A stretch of DNA of 32,753 nucleotides from Nocardia kruczakiae NBRC 101016 (GTDB lineage: Bacteria > Actinomycetota > Actinomycetes > Mycobacteriales > Mycobacteriaceae): positions 1 to 32,753 of the forward strand of contig NZ_BDBL01000067.1 in the NCBI RefSeq assembly GCF_001612965.1, written 5' to 3'. Made by a program: the position numbers and the translations under genes. Below, piece by piece: positions 24,266 through 31,584 of this stretch. The notes below the pieces were generated by a model. The model was given only the letters and a program-made list of their open reading frames with translations. It was not told the origin of the DNA and did no database searches. Numbering within the stretch: the stretch's first letter is position 1; every line of letters starts with the position of its first letter.

Positions 24266-25495
24266 TCAGGCGCGAGCGGCGATCTCCCGCAGTGCGAACG
24301 GTTCGATGGCGCCGCGCACCAGCGCGCGTTCGTCGACCGTCTCCGCGCGGTAGGGCAGCTTCGGCAGCTTCTCGCACATCACCGCGACCGGGTCGTCGAT
24401 GCGCTCGGCGACACCGAACAGGAACGTCCACTCGTGCTCGTCGCTGCCGTAGGGCACCACGGTGCCGAACAGATCGGTGAACCGCTGCCACGAACGCTTC
24501 AGCGTCTCGTTGCGCCACATCGTCGGGCACCCGGCCTGAGCGGCCAGCACGCCGCCCTCGGCCAGCAACGCCCTACAGCGGGTGAGGAACTCCTCCTCGT
24601 AGAGGCGGTTGTGCTGGGCGTCCTCGACCCGCTCGTCGGGCAGATCGATGACGATCACGTCGTAGCGCACACCGGCGGCTTCGGCCTCGGCCAGGAAATC
24701 CCAGCCGTCGGCGTAGTGCATCCGGATCGCGCCCTCACCGCCGACCGCGGCCTCCAGATCGGCCGGAGTGTATCCGTAGGGCAGATGCCGGGCGCACAGT
24801 TCGACCTCCATCCGGTCGATATCGACATGGTCGACCCGGGTCGCACCCGCGGCCACCGACATCTGGCTGGCCACACCCTCGCCGGAACCGATGATGAGGA
24901 CGTTGTCGAGCTTGGCCGCCAGAGCGTAGGCCGGGACCAGCATCGCCTCGTGATAGGTCAGCTGGGAGAACTCGGTGGACTGCCGGTCGTCGTCGGAGAA
25001 CAGTGACACACCCTGCGCGGTGCGCGCGATCACCATGTGCTGGAACGGAGTTCGCGCATCGACGATCACCTCCGACAGATCCCAGACGCGCGTCAGTCCC
25101 TCGCCGACCGGCTCGTGCACCCGGCGTGCGTGATGCCCGCGCTGCACGACCTCCATGTGCACCGATTCCGGCTGCAGCGCATCCTGCAGCAACTCGACCG
25201 CCTTGGTGGCGCCGGCGCCGATGCTGCCGCAGGTGAACACGTCGACGAAGATGTCGCCGGACTCCGGATAGGTGTGGATCGACGCGTGCGATTCCGACAG
25301 CAGCGCCAGCACCGTCACACCGTGGGGCTCGAACTTCTTGTGCACCACCTCGCAGATCGTCACTCCCGCGGCGAGCAACGATTGTCGAAGCGCTGTTTCG
25401 AGTCGTTCGAGATCGTCGCAGAGGGCTACGTCGACACCACCGAACTCGGCCAGCACGTGCCAACCGGTGAATTCTGCCGTCATGGGCAAACTCAC
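24266..25495 (-). CDS. Fused S-adenosylmethionine decarboxylase - spermidine synthase
   Basis: Seen: 409 residues in two enzymes. Residues 1-~120 are a bacterial S-adenosylmethionine decarboxylase: the self-cleavage site SESH (Ser69 would become the pyruvoyl group), His74 in IHTYPE, and Cys89 in VFTCG, all in family spacing. Residues ~135-400 are an aminopropyltransferase: DDDRQSTEF...YHEAML, the nucleotide loop IIGSGEGVAS (usually GGGDG), the ribose-binding acidic VDIDRMEVEL, and the catalytic-type DLPDERVEDAQHNRLYEEEF. Known: the first domain makes decarboxylated S-adenosylmethionine and the second moves its aminopropyl group to putrescine. Such fusions have been described in a minority of bacteria. 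Self-cleavage would leave the transferase joined to the pyruvoyl-bearing chain. Start: GTG 25495 overlaps the decarboxylase stop by 4 bp; ATG 25483 is an alternative. Confidence 0.9.
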   Translation of the reverse strand: MSLPMTAEFTGWHVLAEFGGVDVALCDDLERLETALRQSLLAAGVTICEVVHKKFEPHGVTVLALLSESHASIHTYPESGDIFVDVFTCGSIGAGATKAVELLQDALQPESVHMEVVQRGHHARRVHEPVGEGLTRVWDLSEVIVDARTPFQHMVIARTAQGVSLFSDDDRQSTEFSQLTYHEAMLVPAYALAAKLDNVLIIGSGEGVASQMSVAAGATRVDHVDIDRMEVELCARHLPYGYTPADLEAAVGGEGAIRMHYADGWDFLAEAEAAGVRYDVIVIDLPDERVEDAQHNRLYEEEFLTRCRALLAEGGVLAAQAGCPTMWRNETLKRSWQRFTDLFGTVVPYGSDEHEWTFLFGVAERIDDPVAVMCEKLPKLPYRAETVDERALVRGAIEPFALREIAARA

Positions 25496-26607
25496 TCTCG
25501 CTCAGCGCCGATGACATGCACAGTCAAAGGCGGAAAACCGTTGAAGGACACCGACGAATAGCTCGCCGTATAAGCGCCGGTATCGAGGATCCGAACGGGA
25601 TCACCGGCTCGCAGCGTGGTCGGCAGAAGGACTCGCGTGCGTTGATACAGTACATCGTCTCCGTCGCAGGTCGGGCCCGCGATCACCGCCTCGTCGGCGG
25701 GATCACCGTCGCGGTCGGTTTCGATCCGGTAGGCGATGTACTCGTTCTCGGTCTCGGCCATACCGTTGTAGCGGCCGATGTCGAGATACACCCAGCGCCG
25801 CCCGTCCGGCGCGGTGCGCACGTTCACGACCTCGGCGTGGATCACGCCGGCGTTGCCCACCAGGGCGCGGCCGGGTTCCACCACCAGGTCGGTGTGCTCG
25901 GGAAGGTGCCGGGTCGCCGACTCGGCGATCACGACACTCAGTTCGGACAACTCCGGCGCCGGCTCGGCGTACGAAATCGGCAGGCCCCCACCGATATTCA
26001 CCGACGCCACCGGGATGTCCTTGACCGCCAGCGCTTCCGTGATGGCCGCGGCCTGCTCGATGCCGATCTGCCACGCCACCGGATCCAGCTGCTGGGAGCC
26101 CACGTGGAAATAGGGGCCGGCCACCTGCAGGCCAAGGTCGCGGGCGCGCACCAGCAGTCGCACCGCCTCACCGGGCGCGCAGCCGAATTTGGTGCCGAAC
26201 GGGGTCTGCGACTGCGGCGCCGAGGCCAGGAACCGGCATTCCACCTCCGAGCCCGGCGCGAGTTCGGCGATCCGCTCCAGGTCGTCCTCGGTGTCGAAGG
26301 CGAACCGGCGGACACCCGCGGCATAGGCGGCGGCGATGTGGGCGGCCTTCTTGATCGGGTTGCCGTAGCACAGCGCTGCCGGGTCGACGCCCAGCGCCAC
26401 ACACATCTCGATCTCGCCGAGACTGGCGACGTCGAATTCGGCGCCCTCGGAATCGAGCAGGCGGATGATCTCCGGCATCGGAGATGCTTTGACAGCGAAG
26501 CGAATTCGTGCCGACGGGAAGGCCGCACGGAAAGCGTGGAAGTTGCCGCGCACCCGATCGAGGTCGATGACGAGACAGGGCGACTCGGGCGCGTTTGTAC
26601 CGGTCAA
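25492..26607 (-). CDS. Ornithine decarboxylase, PLP fold type III
   Basis: Seen: 371 residues. PLP lysine Lys40 in RFAVKAS, the stacking His168 in YFHVGS, GGGLP for the phosphate, EPGR near 244-247, and the catalytic cysteine/aspartate pair Cys314-Asp315 in GPTCDGDDVLY. NGMAETENEYIAYRIETD also fits ornithine/lysine decarboxylases of the eukaryotic type. Known: the enzyme makes putrescine from ornithine as an obligate dimer with shared active sites. Lysine decarboxylation is the main alternative; context favours ornithine. Start: TTG 26607; AAAGAGAG lies about ten bases upstream within a possible hairpin. It is the first gene of the polyamine operon, overlapping the fusion gene by 4 bp (GTGA). 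Confidence 0.88.
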   Translation of the reverse strand: MTGTNAPESPCLVIDLDRVRGNFHAFRAAFPSARIRFAVKASPMPEIIRLLDSEGAEFDVASLGEIEMCVALGVDPAALCYGNPIKKAAHIAAAYAAGVRRFAFDTEDDLERIAELAPGSEVECRFLASAPQSQTPFGTKFGCAPGEAVRLLVRARDLGLQVAGPYFHVGSQQLDPVAWQIGIEQAAAITEALAVKDIPVASVNIGGGLPISYAEPAPELSELSVVIAESATRHLPEHTDLVVEPGRALVGNAGVIHAEVVNVRTAPDGRRWVYLDIGRYNGMAETENEYIAYRIETDRDGDPADEAVIAGPTCDGDDVLYQRTRVLLPTTLRAGDPVRILDTGAYTASYSSVSFNGFPPLTVHVIGAERE

Positions 26608-26616
26608 TCTAAGGGA

Positions 26617-26666
26617 ACTCTCTTTCTTCTGGGCAGCCTCCCGCTGCAGGCAGCGAGCGAGAGAGT
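26617..26666 (-). promoter_or_regulatory. Possible hairpin covering the decarboxylase ribosome site
   Basis: In the leader of the ornithine decarboxylase mRNA, ACTCTCT (26666-26660) can pair with AGAGAGT (26623-26617), which contains the ribosome binding site. The 36-base loop has its own CAGC/GCTG pairing. A GATACT hexamer just upstream might be the -10; if so, transcription would begin inside the left arm and the hairpin could not form. Its reality depends on the start site. Confidence 0.3.
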
Positions 26667-26840
26667 ATCAGCGCGAGGGCACGGGAAACGAACCGGAACG
26701 AGGGTCGGCTTGATCACGCTCGGGTGATCGCGGCCCGCACCGGGGACAGTGGCCGGATCAGAGCAGCGCGTCGGCACCGGGTTTTCGGCGGCGTACGAGC
26801 GTCGTGGCGGGATCGCGGCGGTGGTCGAGGACGATCGTGC

Positions 26841-29348
26841 TCATCCGGCACGCACCGTCATCTCGTCGAAGACCACCTCGCCGGCGGCATCGGATTCGGC
26901 CAGATCCACGACGGCCTCGAGCGCCCAGCCGTGATCACCGGCCGGATCGTCGAGTATCTGGCGCACCCGCCAGAAGCCCGGTCGGGTCTCGACCGCGAAC
27001 AGTGCCGGGCCGCGGGCGTCCGGACCGGTGCCGATCGCACCGTATTCCTCGAAGTACGCGGCCAGATCGTCGGCCCAGTCCGGACCGTCGTCGAATTCGT
27101 CGAGTTCGTCCCAGCGCTGCCGGGCAGCCAGCTCGACCCGGCGAAACATACTGTTGCGCACCATGACCCGGAACGCGCGTTCGTTCGCGGTGATCGGCCG
27201 CACGGTGTCGGCGCCGAAGGCGAGTTGGTCGTCGTCGGTCTCGGCGCCCGGATTGGTGAGTTGTTCCCATTCGTCGAGCAGGCTCGAATCGACTTGGCGG
27301 ACAAGCTCGCCCAGCCATTCGGTGATGTCCTCGAGTTCCTCGGTGCGCGCCGACTCGGGTACGGTCCGGCGCAGTGCGCGGTAGGCGTCGGCGAGGTAGC
27401 GCAGCACCAGGCCCTCCGAGCGTGCCAGCTCGTACTGGGAGATCAGTTCGGCGAAAGTCAGTGAGCGCTCGATCATTTCGCGCACCACGGCCTTGGGGGA
27501 GGGACTGAATTCCGAGACCCACGGATGGCCGGCGCGATAGGTTTCGAAGGCCGGTTCGATCAGCTCGGCCAGCGGCTTCGGCCAGGTGATCTCCTCGATC
27601 AGCTCCATACGCTCGTCGTATTCGATGCCGTCGGCCTTCATCTCGGCGATCGCCGCACCCCGCGCCCGGTGCTGCTGGGCGAGCAGCAACTGGCGCGGAT
27701 CCTCCAGTGTGGATTCGATGATCGACACCACATCCAGTGTGTAGCTGGGAGCCGACTTGTCAAGCAGCTCCAGAGCTGCCAGCGCGAACGGCGACAGCGG
27801 CTGGTCGAGCGCGAAGTCGCGTTGCAGGTCGACGGTGAGCCGCGCCCGGCGGCCGGTAGCATCCGGTTCGTCGAGTTGCTGGACCACACCCGCATCGCGC
27901 AGCGCACGGTAGAGGCGGATCGCCTTCAAGATGTGTTTGCGCTGCGCAGGCCGTGGTTCGTGATTGTCCTCGAGCAGGTGACGCATCGCGTCGAAGCAGT
28001 TGCCGGGGCGGGCGATCACATTGAGCAGCATCGAATTGGTGACCCGGAATCGCGACACCATCGGTTCCGGCTGCGCGGTGACGAGCCGGTCGAAGGTGTC
28101 CTCGGACCAGGACACGAAACCCTCCGGCGGTTTACGCCGCTGGATTTTGCGCAGTTTCTTCGGATCGTCGCCGGCCTTGGCGACCAGTCTGGCGTTCTCC
28201 ACCTCGTGCTCGGGAGCCTGGACCACCACCGTGCCGACGGTGTCGTATCCGGCGCGCCCGGCCCGGCCCGCGATCTGATGGAATTCGCGCGCCTTCAACC
28301 GCCGCGTGCGCACCCCGTCGAATTTCGTCAATCCGGTGAGCAGCACCGTGCGGATCGGCACGTTGATGCCGACGCCGAGGGTGTCGGTGCCGCAGACGAC
28401 CTTCAGCAGCCCGTCCTGGGCCAGCCGCTCCACCAGACGCCGGTACTTCGGCAACATCCCGGCGTGATGGACGCCGATCCCGTGGCGGATCAGCCGCGAC
28501 AGTGTCTTGCCGAATCCGGTCGCGAACCGGAAACCGCCCAGCGCCTGGGCGATCGCGTCCTTCTCCGCCTTGGACGCGAAGTTCACACTCGTCAGCGCCT
28601 GGGCGCGCTCCAACGCGGCGGCCTGGGTGAAGTGCACGACGTAGACCGGGGCCTGGCTGGTGGTCACCAGGTCTTCCAGGGTTTCCGTGATGGGGGTGCG
28701 GACATACGAGAACAGCAGCGGCACCGGTCGCTCGGATCCGGTGACGATGGCGGTGGCGCGTCCGGTGCGCCGTTCCAGATCCCGCGCGAAATGGTCGACC
28801 TCACCCAAAGTGGCCGACATCAGCAGGAATTGGGCGCGCGGAAGTTCCAGCAGCGGCACCTGCCAGGCCCAGCCGCGATCGGGATCGGCGTAGAAATGGA
28901 ATTCGTCCATCACCACCTGGCCGATATCGGCGTCCGCGCCCTCCCGCAGCGCGAGATTCGCGAGGATCTCGGCGGTGGCGCAGATGATGGGGGCCGTCGG
29001 ATTCACCGCGGCGTCGCCGGTGACCATGCCGACCTTGTCGGCGCCGAACACCTCGCACAGCGCGAAGAACTTCTCGCTGACCAGTGCTTTGATCGGCGCG
29101 GTGTAGTAGCTGCGCTCACCCCGGTTCAGCGCGGCGAAGTGCGCGCCGACGGCGACCATCGATTTTCCCGAGCCGGTGGGTGTGGCGAGGATGACGTTCG
29201 CGCCGGTCATCAGCTCGATCAGCGCCTCTTCCTGCGCCGGATACAGCGTCAGCCCCTGGGCGGAGGTCCATTCGGCGAAGGTTTCGTACAGCCAGTCGGC
29301 ATCCACGTCGGGCACGGCACGGTCGGGAACCAGTTCGGACAGCTGCAC
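26841..29348 (-). CDS. Ski2-like DEAD/DEAH helicase with C-terminal DUF3516
   Basis: Seen: 835 residues. Walker A ATPTGSGKS with Lys62, motif II DEFH at 148-151, SAT at LLMSATLGE, and motif VI QIAGRAGRAG, all in the first ~400 residues. A long helical C-terminal half ends in the acidic DUF3516 region found in actinobacterial members. Known: superfamily 2 Ski2-like helicases act on RNA or DNA; the DUF3516 group has no proven target. Start: GTG 29348 (MQLSELVPDRA) with only a weak GTGGAC upstream. It is preceded on the same strand by the PAC2 gene, 90 bp away, so the two may be co-transcribed. It ends 233 bases before the polyamine operon. Confidence 0.92.
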   Translation of the reverse strand: MQLSELVPDRAVPDVDADWLYETFAEWTSAQGLTLYPAQEEALIELMTGANVILATPTGSGKSMVAVGAHFAALNRGERSYYTAPIKALVSEKFFALCEVFGADKVGMVTGDAAVNPTAPIICATAEILANLALREGADADIGQVVMDEFHFYADPDRGWAWQVPLLELPRAQFLLMSATLGEVDHFARDLERRTGRATAIVTGSERPVPLLFSYVRTPITETLEDLVTTSQAPVYVVHFTQAAALERAQALTSVNFASKAEKDAIAQALGGFRFATGFGKTLSRLIRHGIGVHHAGMLPKYRRLVERLAQDGLLKVVCGTDTLGVGINVPIRTVLLTGLTKFDGVRTRRLKAREFHQIAGRAGRAGYDTVGTVVVQAPEHEVENARLVAKAGDDPKKLRKIQRRKPPEGFVSWSEDTFDRLVTAQPEPMVSRFRVTNSMLLNVIARPGNCFDAMRHLLEDNHEPRPAQRKHILKAIRLYRALRDAGVVQQLDEPDATGRRARLTVDLQRDFALDQPLSPFALAALELLDKSAPSYTLDVVSIIESTLEDPRQLLLAQQHRARGAAIAEMKADGIEYDERMELIEEITWPKPLAELIEPAFETYRAGHPWVSEFSPSPKAVVREMIERSLTFAELISQYELARSEGLVLRYLADAYRALRRTVPESARTEELEDITEWLGELVRQVDSSLLDEWEQLTNPGAETDDDQLAFGADTVRPITANERAFRVMVRNSMFRRVELAARQRWDELDEFDDGPDWADDLAAYFEEYGAIGTGPDARGPALFAVETRPGFWRVRQILDDPAGDHGWALEAVVDLAESDAAGEVVFDEMTVRAG

Positions 29349-29438
29349 GTGCGTCCACGTTACCGACGAACCGTCGCGGGTACCGCATCGCCCGGCGGCA
29401 CGGCGGTGAACCGTGCGCGCCGGGCGATGGGGTGCGGG

Positions 29439-30371
29439 TCAGTCCCGGGGCTCGTCGCCGTCGCCGAATTCGGTCTGCTCGGCGAGGAAGCGCTCGAACT
29501 CCGCGCCCAATTCCTCACCGGTCGGCAGGTCGGCCTCTCCGGCGAGCAGGCTGGAGCGGCGCTCCTGCGCGGTGACGAAGCTGTCGTACTGACGCTCGAG
29601 CGCCTGGACGACCGTCTCCACCTCGGCATTTCCGGCGATGTGCTCGTTGACCTGTTCGCGTACACGGGCCGCGGCCTCACCGAGCGCCGCCAGCGGAAGT
29701 TCCAGGCCCGCGTTGTCGGCGACGTTCTCCAGCAGCGTCTGCGCGGCCTCCGGATACGCGGTCTGCGCCAGATAGTGCGGGACGTGCACCGAGAAACCGA
29801 TGGATTCGTGGCCGTGCTGTCCCATGCGGTACTCGAGCAGCGACGACGCGCTGCCCGGAACCTGCAACTCGCCGGGCCAGCGCTGATGTTCACCGATCAG
29901 ATCGCGGTCGCTGGCGTGGGCGGTGATACCCAGCGGCCGGGTGTGCGGAATCGCCATCGGGATGGCGCTCAGGCCGATGCTGCGGCGCACACCGAGTTGC
30001 TCGGCCAGCAGGCGCACGGCCGTCACGAACTTCTCCCAGCGCAGGTCCGGTTCGATGCCGGACAGCAGCAGGAACGGGGTGCCGGCGGTGTCGCGCAGCG
30101 CCCACAGGTTCAGTTCCGGATCGGCGTAGTCCGAGAAGTGGTCGGTTTTGAAGGTCATCAGCGGCCGCCGCGAGCGATAGTCGAGCAATTCGTCGACGTC
30201 GAACGAGGCGACGAGCTCGGATTCGAGACTTTCGCGCAGATGGGTCGTCGCCAGCCGTACCGCATGGCCCGCGTCGGTGAAACCTTCCAGGCCGTGCACC
30301 AGCACCGGACCCTCGCCGTCGGCCGAGGACAGCTGCGGAGCGGGGAACTCCAGCTCGTACATACTGCTCAT
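29439..30371 (-). CDS. PAC2-family protein, Rv2714-like
   Basis: Seen: 310 residues. The PAC2 domain covers residues ~20-230 (VLVHGLEGFTDAGHAVRLA, LLSGIEPDLRWEKF, HYLAQTAYPEAA), with a helical, charged C-terminal tail. Known: PAC2 is related to the archaeal/eukaryotic proteasome-assembly chaperones, and the actinobacterial Rv2714 type has a solved fold but no settled role. Its position near a helicase and DUF4192 gene recalls the sigB/ideR neighbourhood of related genomes. Start: ATG 30371 with GGGAG ten bases upstream. Likely first gene of a unit with the helicase. Confidence 0.92.
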   Translation of the reverse strand: MSSMYELEFPAPQLSSADGEGPVLVHGLEGFTDAGHAVRLATTHLRESLESELVASFDVDELLDYRSRRPLMTFKTDHFSDYADPELNLWALRDTAGTPFLLLSGIEPDLRWEKFVTAVRLLAEQLGVRRSIGLSAIPMAIPHTRPLGITAHASDRDLIGEHQRWPGELQVPGSASSLLEYRMGQHGHESIGFSVHVPHYLAQTAYPEAAQTLLENVADNAGLELPLAALGEAAARVREQVNEHIAGNAEVETVVQALERQYDSFVTAQERRSSLLAGEADLPTGEELGAEFERFLAEQTEFGDGDEPRD

Positions 30372-30693
30372 TTGCCAAACTCCCTGGTCAAGCCCTGTCC
30401 GCCTCAGTCGTTTTCAGTGGTGGTCCGGTGCCGGATCTCGCCACCTCGCCACCGTCCAGGGTACGCGCGGGGGTGTCGCGTACCGGTCGGCGTGCGGGCG
30501 GTGACATCCGACGGAAACCGCCGGTCCACCGGGGGATGTAACCCCCGCAGAGTAGCGGTCGCGGAGCGTACCCGGCGGAGGTAGGCCACGCTCATGCCCT
30601 ACCGGAGAACACAACTCCGGATCCGCGGCGGGTATTCCCGCCGGGTCGGCGTGGCAGATCCGCGGGTGCGGCGGCATCGGCCATAGTGGGGGA
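30372..30693. other. Divergent intergenic region with four perfect short hairpins
   Basis: This 322-base gap between the PAC2 and lipoprotein genes has no convincing ORF. It holds four perfect inverted repeats: GGTACGCG/CGCGTACC (30460-30484), CGGGGG/CCCCCG (30530-30547), CCGGAG/CTCCGG (30602-30620) and GGCGGG/CCCGCC (30627-30642). I could not match them to a known riboswitch or small RNA. A CATAGT hexamer at 30682-30687 may be the lipoprotein -10. Confidence 0.5.
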
Positions 30694-31407
30694 GTGAGCG
30701 TCCCGAATCCGCCGGCCTCGCGGAAGCGCCGCGGGTTCGGCCACACCGTCGGGTACGCGGCCTTGAGTTGTCTGCTCGCCGCGTGCGGTTCCACGGTGTC
30801 CGGGCATCCGACCGCGATGCGGCAGAGTGTGGTCACCCGGCATATCGACGGCGATCTGGCGGCGATGCTGCCCGGCCAGGACCGATTCCCGGCGGGATAT
30901 ACGACCGTCGTGGCCTCCGGTGATCGCGCCGCGGCCGCGGCCGCGGATCTCACCGCGATTCCGCCGGGGGCACAGATCGATCCGCCCGACTGCGCACCCA
31001 CCCCACCCGATCCGGCCGGAACCGCGGCGACGGTCGGGACCGACGACCGGACCCGAGCCACGATCACCGTCGTGCTGAGCCGTACCGACGAGCCGTTGTC
31101 CTTGCTGGGAGACCAGCTTTCGCGCTGCACCACGGTGCACGCTCGGCACGGCGCGATCGATCGCACGATCACCACCCGGCTGCTGCCGCCCCCGCCGGTC
31201 GACGCCGACGACACCGTGGCCTTCGGTCGTACCGTGACCGGCGCACCGCCCGGCAGCTCCGCCGATCCCGCGCTGCGGACGCTGCTCGCCCAGATCGGCG
31301 ACATCCGAATCGAAACAACGGCAATGACTTTCGGTGCCGCAGCGCCGGATACGACCGGCCTGGACCAGGTCTTCACGGCGGCGGTCGCCAAGGTCCGGAC
31401 CCGCTGA
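30694..31407 (+). CDS. Secreted lipoprotein of unknown function
   Basis: Seen: 237 residues. A basic N-terminus (RKRRGFGH) leads to a hydrophobic run and the lipobox LAAC with Cys31, so the mature protein should be lipid-anchored on the outer face of the membrane. The mature domain has two further cysteines (in IDPPDCAP and LSRCTTVH) that may form a disulfide. The pattern loosely resembles small mycobacterial lipoproteins of the DUF5642 or PknH-sensor type, but I cannot assign a family. Start: GTG 30694 has no spaced ribosome site; CATAGT at 30682-30687 would place the transcript start almost at the GTG, so a leaderless mRNA is plausible. Confidence 0.75.
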   Translation: MSVPNPPASRKRRGFGHTVGYAALSCLLAACGSTVSGHPTAMRQSVVTRHIDGDLAAMLPGQDRFPAGYTTVVASGDRAAAAAADLTAIPPGAQIDPPDCAPTPPDPAGTAATVGTDDRTRATITVVLSRTDEPLSLLGDQLSRCTTVHARHGAIDRTITTRLLPPPPVDADDTVAFGRTVTGAPPGSSADPALRTLLAQIGDIRIETTAMTFGAAAPDTTGLDQVFTAAVAKVRTR

Positions 31408-31584
31408 GGCCCGTGGGTGAATGCGCTTTCCCCGGCGCAACCGTAACAGCAGGCACCGACATCCTTGCTCGGTCGCACCGCGTGTCGGTACCGCGATCCC
31501 CAGTTTTCGACGGACTCCCCAGACGAAATAAAAGCCCAGCTCAGCCCGCCGGCTCGGCGGTGGCGCACGGGCAGTGTGGACGCC

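Noticed and set aside
27525..30584. A 1019-codon open frame on the plus strand opposite the helicase and PAC2 genes
   Set aside because: Its protein is rich in Arg, Gln, His and Gly with no domain, while the minus strand carries two complete recognisable proteins. It is an artefact of high GC content.
30950..31000. GCGGCC repeats in the lipoprotein gene
   Set aside because: They are alanine codons in a high-GC gene and do not form a regular repeat array.
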